Assembly: GCF_009846745.1 (NCBI RefSeq)
Contig: NZ_AQPF01000002.1
Span: 186,001 to 250,000 of the forward strand
DNA: 64,000 nucleotides
DNA from: Alloalcanivorax xiamenensis
GTDB lineage: Bacteria; Pseudomonadota; Gammaproteobacteria; Pseudomonadales; Alcanivoracaceae
Direction: 5' to 3'
Shown: positions 1 to 8,918 of the stretch, one piece after another
Numbering within the stretch: the stretch's first letter is position 1
Layout: every line of letters begins with the position of its first letter
Made by a program: the position numbers and the translations under genes
Notes under the pieces: generated by a model
What the model was told of the DNA's origin: nothing
Database searches by the model: none
What the model saw: the letters and a program-made list of their open reading frames with translations, nothing else

Positions 1-310
1 ACTGATCCGTCAGGGAGAATACGCAACCGATGTCTATCATTTATTCGAAGGCGAAGCGGATGTACTGGTGGATGAGGTGGCCGTCGGCCAGGTCGGCGAG
101 GGTGAGGTGCTGGGCGCCATTGCCGTGCTAACCGGCGCCCCACGCAGCGCCACGGTGAGGGCGCGGACACGCTGTTCCGCGGTGCGGGTGCCCGGCAGCC
201 AGTTCCATCAGCTGATCCGGGCTCATCCCACTCTGATTCAAAGGCTGATGACCGACATGGCACGGCAAATCACCCGGCTCAATCATCGTGTGGTGGCTCT
301 ATCCGGCTGA
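1..310 (+). CDS. Cyclic nucleotide-binding domain protein, C-terminal part
   Basis: The gene enters from the left edge and is open in frame from base 2 to the TGA at 308-310. The visible 102 residues form the second half of a cyclic-nucleotide-binding fold: a strand reading VYHLFEGEADVLVD, then the phosphate-binding-cassette region GEGEVLGAIAVLTGAPRSATVRA. The usual cassette signature is G-E-x-A/G-x-L-x3-P-R-x-A-x-V, and PRSATV is present. The last 30 residues are helical. No DNA-binding helix-turn-helix follows, so this end looks like a stand-alone sensor rather than a Crp/Fnr regulator, although the N-terminal part is outside the window. It converges on the histidine kinase gene and overlaps its 3' end by 12 bases. 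Confidence 0.8.
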   Translation, partial: LIRQGEYATDVYHLFEGEADVLVDEVAVGQVGEGEVLGAIAVLTGAPRSATVRARTRCSAVRVPGSQFHQLIRAHPTLIQRLMTDMARQITRLNHRVVALSG

Positions 311-2137
311 CCCGGAGCGATCACTTTCGGCGGCCGCCTCCGTCGGTTCCAGCCATTGTGACAATACCGCGTGCAGTTGTGGCGGCTGCAAAGGTTTACG
401 CAACACCAGATAACCGTCCCGTTCCGCCTGCTCCAGTACAGGGGAATGAAATTCACCGCTGACCATCGCACCACCGGACTCCGGGCACGCCTCCAACAGC
501 GCCTGGAAGACTTCAAAGCCACTCTCCCCGGAGCGCAGCCTTTGGTCGCAAAGAATCGCCTGAGGCTGAAACCCTCCCCGTAACACCTCAAATGCCTCGG
601 CACCGGAAGCGGCGCAATGGACCTCCACTCCCCAGGCTTCCATCAAACTTTGCCAGGCCTTGGCCACCAGAGGATCATCATCGATGACCAGACAGCTCCC
701 ACTCAGCGGCACCAGCCGGGTCAACGACATAGTCGTGGCGTTATTCGAGCCTGTGTGACCGGTTTTCAAGTGTTTCATGGCCGGCAATGATAACCAGAAC
801 CGGGAGCCACGCCCTTCCACCGAGTCCAGACCATAGCCGGCCTCCATGATCTTGGCGCTGCGAGCCACCATCGCCAGCCCGAGGCCATGGCCGGCACTGT
901 CGATCCCCCAGGAATAAGCATTGCGGTAAAACGGAGTATAAATATTTTTCTGTTCTTCCAGCGCCACTCCGATTCCGGTATCCCAGACTTCCAGCAGCCA
1001 GCTTCCCCGACGGCGGCGTACCGACAGCAGGACACCGCCATGGGGGGTATACCGCAGAGCATTGTGAGTGAGGTTGATCAAGCAACGGCGAATCAGGCTG
1101 GCGTCCCCCAGAACCACCGCCTCCCGCCGGGCGATACGGATACGCAAATCCAGACCACGACTGTTGGCTTCCTCGCGAAACATAGTCGCCACATCCTTGA
1201 TGATCGCGTCCAACAGCACCGGGGTGCGCTGCGCGATCACCGCACCGGCTTCCATCTTGGAAAGATCCAGCAACGAGTTGAACATCAGGTCCACCGAACG
1301 CACGCTCTGCTGCAAATCCCGCAACGGGCCATTCAGCGTTTCATCACGATTACGGTGGGCGATGGCCTGAATCAAAAAACCCATGGCATGCACCGGTTGG
1401 CGCAGATCATGACTGGCGGTGGTCAGAAACCGGTTCTTGTCCTGCAGGGCCTGCTCCGCTTCTTCCTTGGCGGCACGGAAACGTTTAGCCAAAGCAGCAC
1501 TGTCCTCTTCCAGTTTCATTTGCTGCACAAAGAAGCGGTGGGAGGTAATGCCATGGCGATACATGGCAACGCCGAACAATACCCCCATCAGCAACACGAA
1601 ATGCCAATGCTCGGGAACCGTCCAGGGCATCATTAAAACCACCGGCCCCCAGCAACACAGGAAAAAGCGCAGAAACACACCCCACACCGGGGTCTGATGT
1701 GTTGCGTTGGCGGCGATGGTACCCGCGTAGGTAATGTGCAGCACGGCGGCAAACTCGAACGTCACCTTGCCCGCCGTCAGAAACACGACCAGGGCCAGTC
1801 CAAAACCATGCAGAACGGCGATGCGCTTGACGATCGGCAGCCATTTTTCAAGCACCGTCTCACTATCGAGGGACGCCCTGTCCGCCAGGTAACGCTGGCG
1901 CAGAACGAACAGCCGCCAGACGCCCAGCAGGTACGCGGCCAGTTCCACGAGCAACCAGGAAATATCCTGCCCCTGAAGATAAAACCAGACGATGAAGGCC
2001 ATGCCCGCGAATGGCGTTACCGAAGCGCTATAAAACAGCCTGACACGAGTAATGTCCAACAAGCGGGCGCGACCATCGGCGCTCAGATCGGCCATGGCGG
2101 GCGCCGCGGCGTTACCTCTGGCAGGGGGAGAGTTCAT
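299..2137 (-). CDS. Hybrid sensor histidine kinase with C-terminal receiver domain
   Basis: A 612-residue inner-membrane sensor kinase. About six hydrophobic segments lie between residues 40 and 195. A short coiled coil (205-235) leads to the phosphoacceptor H-box ASHDLRQPVH, with His243. The ATP-binding lobe has an N-box near residue 358, DTGIG at 386-390 and GHGLGLA at 416-422. A receiver domain fills 480-600, with acidic pocket IDDD and phosphoacceptor Asp531 (CDQRL). There is no periplasmic sensor domain, so the signal is probably sensed in or near the membrane. The start codon overlaps the stop of the upstream LuxR-type regulator gene (ATGA), so the two are co-transcribed and likely cognate. 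The layout resembles the hybrid kinases of the ExaD/NahK group. The signal is unknown. Confidence 0.9.
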   Translation of the reverse strand: MNSPPARGNAAAPAMADLSADGRARLLDITRVRLFYSASVTPFAGMAFIVWFYLQGQDISWLLVELAAYLLGVWRLFVLRQRYLADRASLDSETVLEKWLPIVKRIAVLHGFGLALVVFLTAGKVTFEFAAVLHITYAGTIAANATHQTPVWGVFLRFFLCCWGPVVLMMPWTVPEHWHFVLLMGVLFGVAMYRHGITSHRFFVQQMKLEEDSAALAKRFRAAKEEAEQALQDKNRFLTTASHDLRQPVHAMGFLIQAIAHRNRDETLNGPLRDLQQSVRSVDLMFNSLLDLSKMEAGAVIAQRTPVLLDAIIKDVATMFREEANSRGLDLRIRIARREAVVLGDASLIRRCLINLTHNALRYTPHGGVLLSVRRRRGSWLLEVWDTGIGVALEEQKNIYTPFYRNAYSWGIDSAGHGLGLAMVARSAKIMEAGYGLDSVEGRGSRFWLSLPAMKHLKTGHTGSNNATTMSLTRLVPLSGSCLVIDDDPLVAKAWQSLMEAWGVEVHCAASGAEAFEVLRGGFQPQAILCDQRLRSGESGFEVFQALLEACPESGGAMVSGEFHSPVLEQAERDGYLVLRKPLQPPQLHAVLSQWLEPTEAAAESDRSGSAG

Positions 2138-2826
2138 AGCCGCAGGCGCCGCCCGTGCAGTAACGCGATCACTTCCACCCGATTACTGGCGCCGAGTTTC
2201 TGCAGGATGGACGACACGTGTTCCTTCACCGTCTGCTCCGTGACGTTGAGAGCGGTGGCGATCCGTTTATTCGGCAACCCTTTAAGCATCATCGCCAATA
2301 CCTCGCCCTGGCGCCGGGTCAATCCCAGATCCGCCGGGCTGATCAGCAGTTCCCGGCGGGACCGGAGTATTGCCGCCGACGCCGGGTCGGCATCCGCGAA
2401 CCAGGTTTTCCCCCGGCGCAAAGCCGCCACCGCCCGGGCAAACGTCTCCGGTGATTCATTCTTATGAATAAAGCCGTGGGCACCGGCGTCCCGTGCCTGG
2501 GCGTCGATACCAACGCCATCATCACCGCTCATGACCAGCAGACGGGTTGAGGGGCAATGATCGGACAAGGCCTTCACCAACGGCGGCGCGGCACCATCGG
2601 CAAGCCAGAAATCGATAATGACCAGGTTGGGCGCTCCGTTATCGGTGATAAATGCCATGCAGGCGTCACCATCCGCAACGCTGTGCACTGAACGGTAACC
2701 GCAGTGTGACACCAGGTACTCCACCACACCGCGTACTACCAAAGGATGGTCGTCCACCACCAGGGCATACTCAGCGTTTCCCTTCCTTTCTTCCGGTTTC
2801 CCGTGAAGCCCCTCTTCCTCACTCAT
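2134..2826 (-). CDS. NarL/LuxR-family response regulator
   Basis: A 230-residue two-component regulator. The receiver domain occupies residues 20-140, with acidic residues Asp25 and Asp26, phosphoacceptor Asp72 (VIIDFWL) and Lys122. A LuxR-type helix-turn-helix follows at about 165-225 (LTRRQGEVLAMMLKG ... TVKEHVSSILQKLGA). I chose the ATG at 2826, which has a GGA element about eight bases upstream; upstream in-frame starts at 2838 and 2913 would add only non-conserved residues. The stop codon overlaps the start of the hybrid kinase gene, so phosphotransfer from that kinase is the obvious expectation. Targets are unknown. Confidence 0.88.
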   Translation of the reverse strand: MSEEEGLHGKPEERKGNAEYALVVDDHPLVVRGVVEYLVSHCGYRSVHSVADGDACMAFITDNGAPNLVIIDFWLADGAAPPLVKALSDHCPSTRLLVMSGDDGVGIDAQARDAGAHGFIHKNESPETFARAVAALRRGKTWFADADPASAAILRSRRELLISPADLGLTRRQGEVLAMMLKGLPNKRIATALNVTEQTVKEHVSSILQKLGASNRVEVIALLHGRRLRL

Positions 2827-3145
2827 TCGCCATTCCATCCTAGGTCGTTGGCGACGGCTGAAAACCCTACCACGGTAGGGTGGTTCAGACCGGGCACCGG
2901 CGATAGCTTTCATTTAACCGGGTGACAACACTCCGGAAGCTGCGCCGGGAACACATCGATACCCGTGTTCCCCTCCCAAGAGCCATGGCTATGCACTCCG
3001 GCATTATTGTCCCCTATTTTACGACACCCGACGTCGGAATCGGTATGGGTTCTCCACGTCGGTGACTACTTTTGCCAATTGTCCGGAGGGCGCGACCATT
3101 CCGGGCCTCTTCCATGAACAACGGTTAACCGTACGGAGACCGACA
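2827..3145. other. Divergent intergenic region
   Basis: About 320 bases between the response regulator and the small secreted protein. Apart from the CCCTAC/GTAGGG palindrome I see no RNA gene, repeat or credible ORF. It should carry the promoters of both flanking genes. Confidence 0.5.
2865..2880. promoter_or_regulatory. Inverted repeat upstream of the two-component operon
   Basis: CCCTAC-CACG-GTAGGG, a perfect 6-bp inverted repeat 39 bases upstream of the regulator start. It could be the site of the regulator itself (autoregulation), since NarL-family dimers bind short inverted heptamer-like sites. This is inference from position only. Confidence 0.35.
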
Positions 3146-3400
3146 ATGACACTTAAACCCCTGCTCATCGCCTCCTCCGCCGCCTGCGCACTGGCTTTCT
3201 CCGTGAACGCCCAGGCCGGCTTCCTCGACAAGATGAATGACGCCCTGGACAAGACCTCCAACGCCATCAACAAGGTGCAGGAAACTTCCGACAAGGCCAC
3301 CAACGCCGTGAACGGCACGGTTAAATCCGTGCAGGACACCGGCCAGGCGGTCCAGGACACAAAGGATGACATGACTTCCATCGGCAAGAACGACGACTGA
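3146..3400 (+). CDS. Small secreted helical protein
   Basis: An 84-residue protein. Residues 1-24 are a signal peptide (MTLKPLLIASSAACALAFSV, then NAQA before the cut). The mature part is hydrophilic and strongly helical, with a recurring pattern DK-x-x-x-A-x-x-K/T in which Asn, Thr, Asp and Lys alternate (DALDKTSNAINKVQ, TSDKATNAVNG, TVKSVQDTGQAVQD). This gives an amphipathic, apolipoprotein-like or late-embryogenesis-like coil without cysteines. The ATG at 3146 is preceded by GGAG at a normal distance; the longer frame from 3062 lacks this. No family is recognised. A periplasmic or outer-surface role is an inference from the signal peptide. Confidence 0.7.
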   Translation: MTLKPLLIASSAACALAFSVNAQAGFLDKMNDALDKTSNAINKVQETSDKATNAVNGTVKSVQDTGQAVQDTKDDMTSIGKNDD

Positions 3401-3544
3401 TTGCCAAATCCGGCAAATCGCTATTCGACCGACCCTCCCGGGAGCGCCGGATCGGGGAGCATCGTTGATTACTGATTCTTTACCTGGCGCCCCTGGTTTG
3501 ACGACAGGGGGTGCCCAACACGATGCATGAACAAGGATGCTGTT

Positions 3545-4573
3545 ATGTTCAAACGTACCTTTACATTCCTTTTCGTTTCGTTGTTTTCCATCACCCTGGT
3601 CGCCTGTGGTGGCGGAGGCGGAAGCAGCGGTGGCGGCGACAATAACGGTGGAGGGGACAACGGTGGGGGAGATGGTGACGGCGGTGGCGATGGCGACGCC
3701 AGCACATACCACTATGAATTTCTGCCTGGAACCCAGTTCAGCGAAACGCAATTCATCAATATGGGCGCCGAAGGCTATGTTTTCCTGGGGCCAGTGAAAT
3801 TTGGTTCCGACGTGGATGTGGGGGGGCTGCTGTTCGGCCGCCAACAGGATGCCACCCATGAGTACCGGATCAGTCCGCAACAACCCACGCTGGATCAGTT
3901 GGTGGCCGAGGCCAATGCTCAAGGGCAAGAGGGTTTCTCCCTGAACGCTCCTTACATCAGCCTGCATGGCGACACGACCATTCAAACCGTTTACATGCGC
4001 CAGCAGGGCACCAGTGCCACTTACGAAACCAAGGTGACGCCGGGTCTTGCAACCAGCGCCTCGGCACTCATTGACGCGGCCAATGAGGAAGGAGAGGACG
4101 GTTACCTGCTCCTGGGACCGATCACGGATGGCAGCGGCAATGCCGGTTACCTTTGGCAGCGCTCCGTTAATGGCACGGCCCGTTACAGCTACCGTTCCAC
4201 TCCAGCCGACCGTGAAGAGACCGAGGAAGAGTTCCTTACCGCCGTCTCTGAGCAAGGCAATCAGGGTTACCTGTGGATTTACCCCTTCGCGTTCGTCAAT
4301 ACCAACGGTGCGGCGGAATACGCCAATCTCTACATCAAGGATGAAAACAGCCAGGCTACTTTCAGCTATGAACTGGCGGAGTCGGCGGGCACCTACACGG
4401 AAGTGGTGGCGGATGCCAATGCCAAGGGTGCGGAAGGGATTTACTTCTTCGGCTTCGTGGCCTTCGTCAGCGATGATCCGGTCAACGATCCCACCGGTGA
4501 ACGGCTGCTGTTCGTCACTCCGGAAAACTGCTCCGGCAGTCCGCTGTGCGCCTTTCCAACCAAGGTGCTCTGA
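3545..4573 (+). CDS. Repeat-containing outer-membrane lipoprotein
   Basis: A 342-residue lipoprotein with lipobox LVAC at Cys21, followed by a Gly/Asp/Asn-rich linker (22-51). The rest is about five divergent repeats of 52-58 residues starting near residues 55, 107, 160, 215 and 273. Each opens with an aromatic strand (YEFLPG, YRISPQ, YETKVTP, YSYRSTP, FSYELAE), continues with a helix rich in Glu and Ala, and ends in G-x-x-GY/F followed by four to five hydrophobic residues and Pro. Two cysteines (329, 335) lie near the C terminus. AAGGA precedes the ATG at 3545. The linker suggests the repeats are held away from the membrane. The repeat family is not one I can name. Confidence 0.75.
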   Translation: MFKRTFTFLFVSLFSITLVACGGGGGSSGGGDNNGGGDNGGGDGDGGGDGDASTYHYEFLPGTQFSETQFINMGAEGYVFLGPVKFGSDVDVGGLLFGRQQDATHEYRISPQQPTLDQLVAEANAQGQEGFSLNAPYISLHGDTTIQTVYMRQQGTSATYETKVTPGLATSASALIDAANEEGEDGYLLLGPITDGSGNAGYLWQRSVNGTARYSYRSTPADREETEEEFLTAVSEQGNQGYLWIYPFAFVNTNGAAEYANLYIKDENSQATFSYELAESAGTYTEVVADANAKGAEGIYFFGFVAFVSDDPVNDPTGERLLFVTPENCSGSPLCAFPTKVL

Positions 4574-4611
4574 TCCGTAATCGTTGAGCAACCGCTCCAT
4601 TCGCGGCCAGA

Positions 4612-4656
4612 GCCGCTCCCCACGGTGACTTTGTGGTTACTGCCGTGGGAAGCGGC
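4612..4656. terminator. Long imperfect hairpin between convergent genes
   Basis: Left arm GCCGCTCCCCACGGTGAC and right arm GTTACTGCCGTGGGAAGCGGC are complementary with a few bulges. It lies between the lipoprotein gene and the moeB gene, which converge here. No T-tract follows on either strand, so intrinsic termination is uncertain. Confidence 0.45.
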
Positions 4657-4699
4657 CTTGGCGGCGAAGACTACGCCAATCCATGTCTCCTGAGCCTGA

Positions 4700-5461
4700 T
4701 CATCCGTCTTCCCTGGCGACGGGATCACCGCACACCGGGCAATGCGGGTCCTTGCGCAGTGCCAATTGCCGCCAGCTCAGGGCGCGCCCATCGAAGACGT
4801 GAAGTTTCGGAGCCACCGGTTTGCCGGTGAGCAGGTGCATGGCCAGCAGTGCCTGCAAGGTACCCACGGTACCCACCACCGGCCCCAGGATCCCCGCCTC
4901 ACTGCAGAGCAGATCGCCCTCGGTACCGTCGCCAAACAAACAGGCATAGCAGGGGCTGTCGATTCGGCGCAGATCGAAAGCAGCGATCTGACCTTCCAGA
5001 CGAATGGCCGCGCCGCTTACCAGCGGCTTGCGGTGACGCACACAGGCGGCGTTGACCGCTTGCCGGGTAGCGAAGTTGTCGGTGCAATCCAGCACCAGAT
5101 CCACTTCCGGCAGCTGATGATCGAGCCAGTCAGCGCCGACTCGGGCCACCACTGGCGTGATCGACACATCGGGATTCAACGAACGCAATTGCGCCGCCAG
5201 GGCCAGGGCTTTGTCCTCCCCCACCTGATCGGCGCGGAAAGCCACCTGCCGATGCAGGTTGGACGCCTCCACGCGGTCGTCATCCACCAGCAACAACCCA
5301 CCGACACCGGCGCCGGCCAGATACAGGGCCGCCGGATTGGCCAGACCGCCACATCCCACCAATAACACCCGGGCACGGCTCAACGCCTCCTGACCGTCCA
5401 GATCGAAGTCCGCCAGCAGCAACTGCCGGCTGTAACGCATTAGCTGGTCGTCGTTGAACAT
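4700..5461 (-). CDS. moeB: MoeB/HesA/ThiF-family adenylyltransferase
   Basis: A 253-residue E1-like enzyme that adenylates the C-terminal glycine of a sulfur-carrier protein (MoaD or a relative) for molybdopterin or thio-cofactor synthesis. The Rossmann ATP-binding loop GCGGLANPAALYLAGAGVG is near residues 37-55, preceded by the R-x-x-R-Q motif (RYSRQLLL). DCTDNFATRQAVN follows near 125, and two zinc-binding CxxC pairs are present (CYAC, CPVC). The ATG at 5461 has GGAG five bases upstream; an in-frame start at 5485 is less likely. It is the last gene of the hemA-prfA-prmC-moeB cluster, with 27 bases after prmC. MoeB versus a HesA-type paralogue cannot be settled from sequence alone. Confidence 0.85.
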   Translation of the reverse strand: MFNDDQLMRYSRQLLLADFDLDGQEALSRARVLLVGCGGLANPAALYLAGAGVGGLLLVDDDRVEASNLHRQVAFRADQVGEDKALALAAQLRSLNPDVSITPVVARVGADWLDHQLPEVDLVLDCTDNFATRQAVNAACVRHRKPLVSGAAIRLEGQIAAFDLRRIDSPCYACLFGDGTEGDLLCSEAGILGPVVGTVGTLQALLAMHLLTGKPVAPKLHVFDGRALSWRQLALRKDPHCPVCGDPVAREDG

Positions 5462-5488
5462 GGTGTCTCCGCCTGTCGTCGGCACCGA

Positions 5489-6310
5489 TTATCTTTGCCC
5501 GAAAGTGACGCGATCCTGCCCTCCCAGATCGCGGAGCGTCTCCACTCCTCGATACTCTCGCTCCGTCAACAGAGTGCGTACCGCCTCGCCCTGATCATAA
5601 CCGTGCTCCAACATCAGCCAACCCCCTTCCACCAGGCGCGTCATGGCCTGATCGGCAAGCACACGAATATCCGCCAGCCCCTGTTCCGCCGACACCAGGG
5701 CGGTACGCGGCTCATGGCGAACATCGCCCTGCTCCAGATGCGGGTCTTCGGGATCCACATAAGGCGGGTTGGATACGATCAGTTCAAACGGGCCCGACAG
5801 CGCCGCCAGCCAGGTTCCGCCAACCATCTCGACCGTCGCCCCAAGAGTCCGGGCATTGTCCTTCGCCACCTGTAGAGCCGCCTCACTGATATCCACCAAC
5901 AACACCGACCAGGCCGGCCTTTCCAGCGCCAAAGTGATGCCGATGGCGCCGGTGCCGGTGCCCAGATCCACCGCTCGTAACGGCGATTCAGGCATCCGTT
6001 CCAGCACGGCGTCAATCAGGGTCTCGGTGTCCGGTCGCGGAATCAGGGTGTCCGGCGAGACCCGAAACCGCCGGCCATAGAACTCCCGCTCACCGATCAG
6101 ATAAGCCACCGGCTCACCGGCTTCACGGCGCGCCAGCAGTTCCAGGAAATGCCGCTGCTGGGACTCATTCAGGGTCCGTTCCGGCCAGGTGAACAGATAG
6201 GTGCGCGATTGGGCCAGCACGTGGGCAAGCAGACACTCCGCATCCAACGCCGCGCTGGGCGAGGCCCGCAGACGGGAGCGGGCTTCTCGCAGTGCCTGGT
6301 CGATGCGCAC
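5489..6310 (-). CDS. prmC: Release factor glutamine methyltransferase
   Basis: PrmC methylates the glutamine of the GGQ motif in peptide release factors RF1 and RF2, using S-adenosylmethionine. The 273-residue protein has an N-terminal helical domain (1-80), the SAM-binding loop VDLGTGTGAIGITLA near 115-130 and the catalytic NPPY motif (SNPPYVDPEDPHL). It starts with GTG at 6310. Its GGAG ribosome-binding site lies in the last codons of prfA, and only three bases separate the two genes. This coupling of enzyme to substrate gene is typical in gammaproteobacteria. Confidence 0.95.
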   Translation of the reverse strand: MRIDQALREARSRLRASPSAALDAECLLAHVLAQSRTYLFTWPERTLNESQQRHFLELLARREAGEPVAYLIGEREFYGRRFRVSPDTLIPRPDTETLIDAVLERMPESPLRAVDLGTGTGAIGITLALERPAWSVLLVDISEAALQVAKDNARTLGATVEMVGGTWLAALSGPFELIVSNPPYVDPEDPHLEQGDVRHEPRTALVSAEQGLADIRVLADQAMTRLVEGGWLMLEHGYDQGEAVRTLLTEREYRGVETLRDLGGQDRVTFGQR

Positions 6311-6313
6311 CGG

Positions 6314-7411
6314 TTACTCCGCGCCGCCGGCGTCCGCCAGCGCCGCCAGCTGTTCCGCCTGATGTTCGGCGAGCAGAGCGTCCAACACTTCGTCCATGTC
6401 ACCGGCGACGATTTCGTTGAGGCGGTAGAGGGTCAGATTGATGCGATGATCGGTGAGGCGGCCCTGAGGGAAGTTATAGGTGCGGATACGCTCGGAGCGA
6501 TCACCGGAGCCCACCAGGGACTTACGCTGGGCGGCCTGTTCCGCATGGGCGGCGCTTTCGCGGGCGTCCAGCAAACGTGCTTTCAGCAGGGACATGGCCT
6601 TGGCCTTGTTCTTGTGCTGACTGCGTTCGTCCTGACACTCCACCACCACGCCGGTGGGCAAGTGGGTGATGCGTACCGCCGAGTCGGTGGTGTTGACGTG
6701 CTGCCCACCGGCACCGGAGGAACGATAAGTGTCGATGCGCAAATCCTCGTTGCGAATCTCGATATCGCCGGCATCCTCGGCCTCCGCCATCACCGCCACG
6801 GTACAGGCCGAAGTATGAATACGGCCCTGGGATTCGGTGGCGGGCACACGTTGCACCCGGTGGGCACCGGATTCGAACTTGAGGCGGGAATACACACCAT
6901 CGCCCATCACCCGCGCGATCACTTCCTTATAGCCACCGTGTTCGCCTTCGCTGGCGCTCACCGTCTCCACCTTCCAGCCGCGCTGATCAGCGTAACGGGA
7001 ATACATGCGAAACAGGTCACCGGCGAACAGCGCCGCTTCGTCACCGCCGGTGCCGGCGCGGATTTCCAGGTAAACCCCGGCATTATCGCGGGGGTCCTTG
7101 GGCAGCATGGCCCGTTGCAGGTCGCTTTCCAGTTGCTCCAGACGCGCCTGCCCCTCGCGCAGTTCCTCCTGCCCCATGGCACGCATTTCCGGATCGCTGT
7201 CCTCGGCAAGCGCACGGGCTGCGTCCATATCCTTCTCGGTGGAGCGATACTCCCGGAATCCCCGCACCACCGGTTCCAGCTCCGCGTACTCCTTGGAAAA
7301 AGCACGGAAGCGCTTCTGCTCGGCAATCACGTCCGGATCGGACAGCAGGCCGCTCAGTTCCTCGAAACGTTCCGTCAATTTCTCGAGCTTGGCGCTCAGC
7401 GAAGCTTTCAT
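6314..7411 (-). CDS. prfA: Peptide chain release factor 1
   Basis: RF1 recognises UAA and UAG stop codons and triggers hydrolysis of peptidyl-tRNA. The 365 residues include the PAT stop-codon tripeptide at 190-192 and the catalytic GGQ at 235-237 (SSGAGGQHVN), which is the target of PrmC next door. The frame is open 100 codons further upstream, but those residues lie antisense to hemA and are not conserved. The ATG at 7411 begins MKASLSAKLEKL as in known RF1 proteins and has a GGAA element upstream. There are 43 bases between hemA and this gene. Confidence 0.96.
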   Translation of the reverse strand: MKASLSAKLEKLTERFEELSGLLSDPDVIAEQKRFRAFSKEYAELEPVVRGFREYRSTEKDMDAARALAEDSDPEMRAMGQEELREGQARLEQLESDLQRAMLPKDPRDNAGVYLEIRAGTGGDEAALFAGDLFRMYSRYADQRGWKVETVSASEGEHGGYKEVIARVMGDGVYSRLKFESGAHRVQRVPATESQGRIHTSACTVAVMAEAEDAGDIEIRNEDLRIDTYRSSGAGGQHVNTTDSAVRITHLPTGVVVECQDERSQHKNKAKAMSLLKARLLDARESAAHAEQAAQRKSLVGSGDRSERIRTYNFPQGRLTDHRINLTLYRLNEIVAGDMDEVLDALLAEHQAEQLAALADAGGAE

Positions 7412-7454
7412 AGAGGTTTCCGATGTTGAAAAAGAGGGACCGGGCGACGCGGCG

Positions 7455-8720
7455 TCAGGTCTGATCAGGCTCGTCGCCGAGCAGCAGTTCCCGGGCGGTG
7501 CGCAGATCCTCCACACGACCTTCGGCGGCCATCCGCCGCAGTGACACGCTGGGCTGGTGCAGCCATTTGTTAACCAGGTTGTGCTTGAAGCGGCGCAGGA
7601 CATCCTCCGGATCCACGCCGTTCCGCAGCTGCGACAGTGCGCGCTCCAGCTCCTGGTCCGCCAGCAGCACACGCTGCTGCCGGTAATCCCGCAACACACC
7701 GGCGGCGCGCTGCTCACGGCGCGAACGGCGATGACGGTGCACCGCCTCCCGGATCAACTCACCGGCCTCGCGGGCCGCCTCCTGGCGGGCGCGAACATTC
7801 TCCTCGATGGCTTCCTGAAGGTGATCCACCGTATATAGATAGACGTCGTCCAATTTACCCACTTCCGGCTCGATATCCCGGGGCACGGCGATATCCACCA
7901 TGAACACGGGGCGGTGCCGGCGCCGCTTCAGCGCCCGTTCCACCGTGCCCTTACCCAGCACCGGCAGCGGTGAAGCGGTGCAGGAAATAACGATGTCCGC
8001 GTGCTCCAGCGCCACCGGCAATTCTTCCAGGGCGATGGCACGTCCCGCCACCTCGGACGCCAGCTCACTGGCCCGTTCCAGTGTCCGGTTGGCAATGACG
8101 ATTTCCCGCACCTGCTGTTCATGCAGATGCCGGGCCACCAACTGGATCATCTCCCCGGCTCCGACCAGCAATGCACGGCTTTTCTTCAGGTCAGAGAAAA
8201 TATGCCGGGCAAAGGAGACCGCCGCATAGGCCACCGATACCGGATTGGCGCCGATACCGGTTTCCGTGCGAATGCGCTTGGCCACCGAGAAGACGTCCTG
8301 GAACACCCGCCCCAGTTCGCTGTTGAGCAGGCCAGCCTCATGGGCACGGGCATAGGCTTCACGCATCTGCCCGAGAATCTGGGGTTCTCCCAGCACCAGG
8401 GAATCGAGCCCACCAGCCACCCGCATCATATGTTCCAGCGCTTGCTCATCACGATACTGGTAGACCACGTCACGCAACCGCTGCGAGGACATACGCCGGG
8501 CACGGGCCAGCCAATCACTGAAATCGGGGATGGGGCCGTCCACCAGGCAATACAATTCGGTACGGTTACAGGTGGACAACAGCGCGGCTTCGCGAACGCC
8601 GGGCAGCTCATCGCGCAAGACGGCCAGCACCTGGTCGGCCTGATCCGCTGAAAACGCCAGTTGCTCACGCAACTCCACGTCCGCGGTGGTGTGATTGACC
8701 CCGACTGCGAAGAGATTCAT
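7455..8720 (-). CDS. hemA: Glutamyl-tRNA reductase
   Basis: Catalyses the NADPH-dependent reduction of glutamyl-tRNA to glutamate-1-semialdehyde, the first committed step of C5-pathway tetrapyrrole synthesis. The 421-residue protein has the signature LLSTCNRTELYC with catalytic Cys51. An NADP-binding domain (LLVGAGEMIQLVARHL) starts near residue 180, and a helical dimerisation domain forms the C terminus. The start at 8720 gives the typical MNLFAVGVNHTTA. Its first gene position and the divergent lipoprotein gene imply promoters in 8721-8918. Confidence 0.96.
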   Translation of the reverse strand: MNLFAVGVNHTTADVELREQLAFSADQADQVLAVLRDELPGVREAALLSTCNRTELYCLVDGPIPDFSDWLARARRMSSQRLRDVVYQYRDEQALEHMMRVAGGLDSLVLGEPQILGQMREAYARAHEAGLLNSELGRVFQDVFSVAKRIRTETGIGANPVSVAYAAVSFARHIFSDLKKSRALLVGAGEMIQLVARHLHEQQVREIVIANRTLERASELASEVAGRAIALEELPVALEHADIVISCTASPLPVLGKGTVERALKRRRHRPVFMVDIAVPRDIEPEVGKLDDVYLYTVDHLQEAIEENVRARQEAAREAGELIREAVHRHRRSRREQRAAGVLRDYRQQRVLLADQELERALSQLRNGVDPEDVLRRFKHNLVNKWLHQPSVSLRRMAAEGRVEDLRTARELLLGDEPDQT

Positions 8721-8918
8721 ATGGACAGGACGACCCGGCATGGGTCACGCATTTTGCTCGAAAGCGCCCGCGGAAACAATGAGAGCCTGTTTATAGTCTG
8801 TACGGCACCGCGCCACCAGGCCCGGGAGCAGCAGCGGGAGCCCCGTGGCGCGGCCCCTTGGGTGACGCAAATGTCTGTGCCATGATAGCCGCTCACCCGT
8901 GCCGTGACAGCGAGTTCG

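Noticed and set aside
3125..4600. Minus-strand open frame of 491 codons opposite the lipoprotein and the small secreted protein
   Set aside because: The plus-strand genes have signal peptides, lipobox and ribosome-binding sites; the minus frame has none.
7412..7717. N-terminal extension of prfA by about 100 codons
   Set aside because: It overlaps hemA coding sequence and is not conserved; the ATG at 7411 gives the family-typical start.
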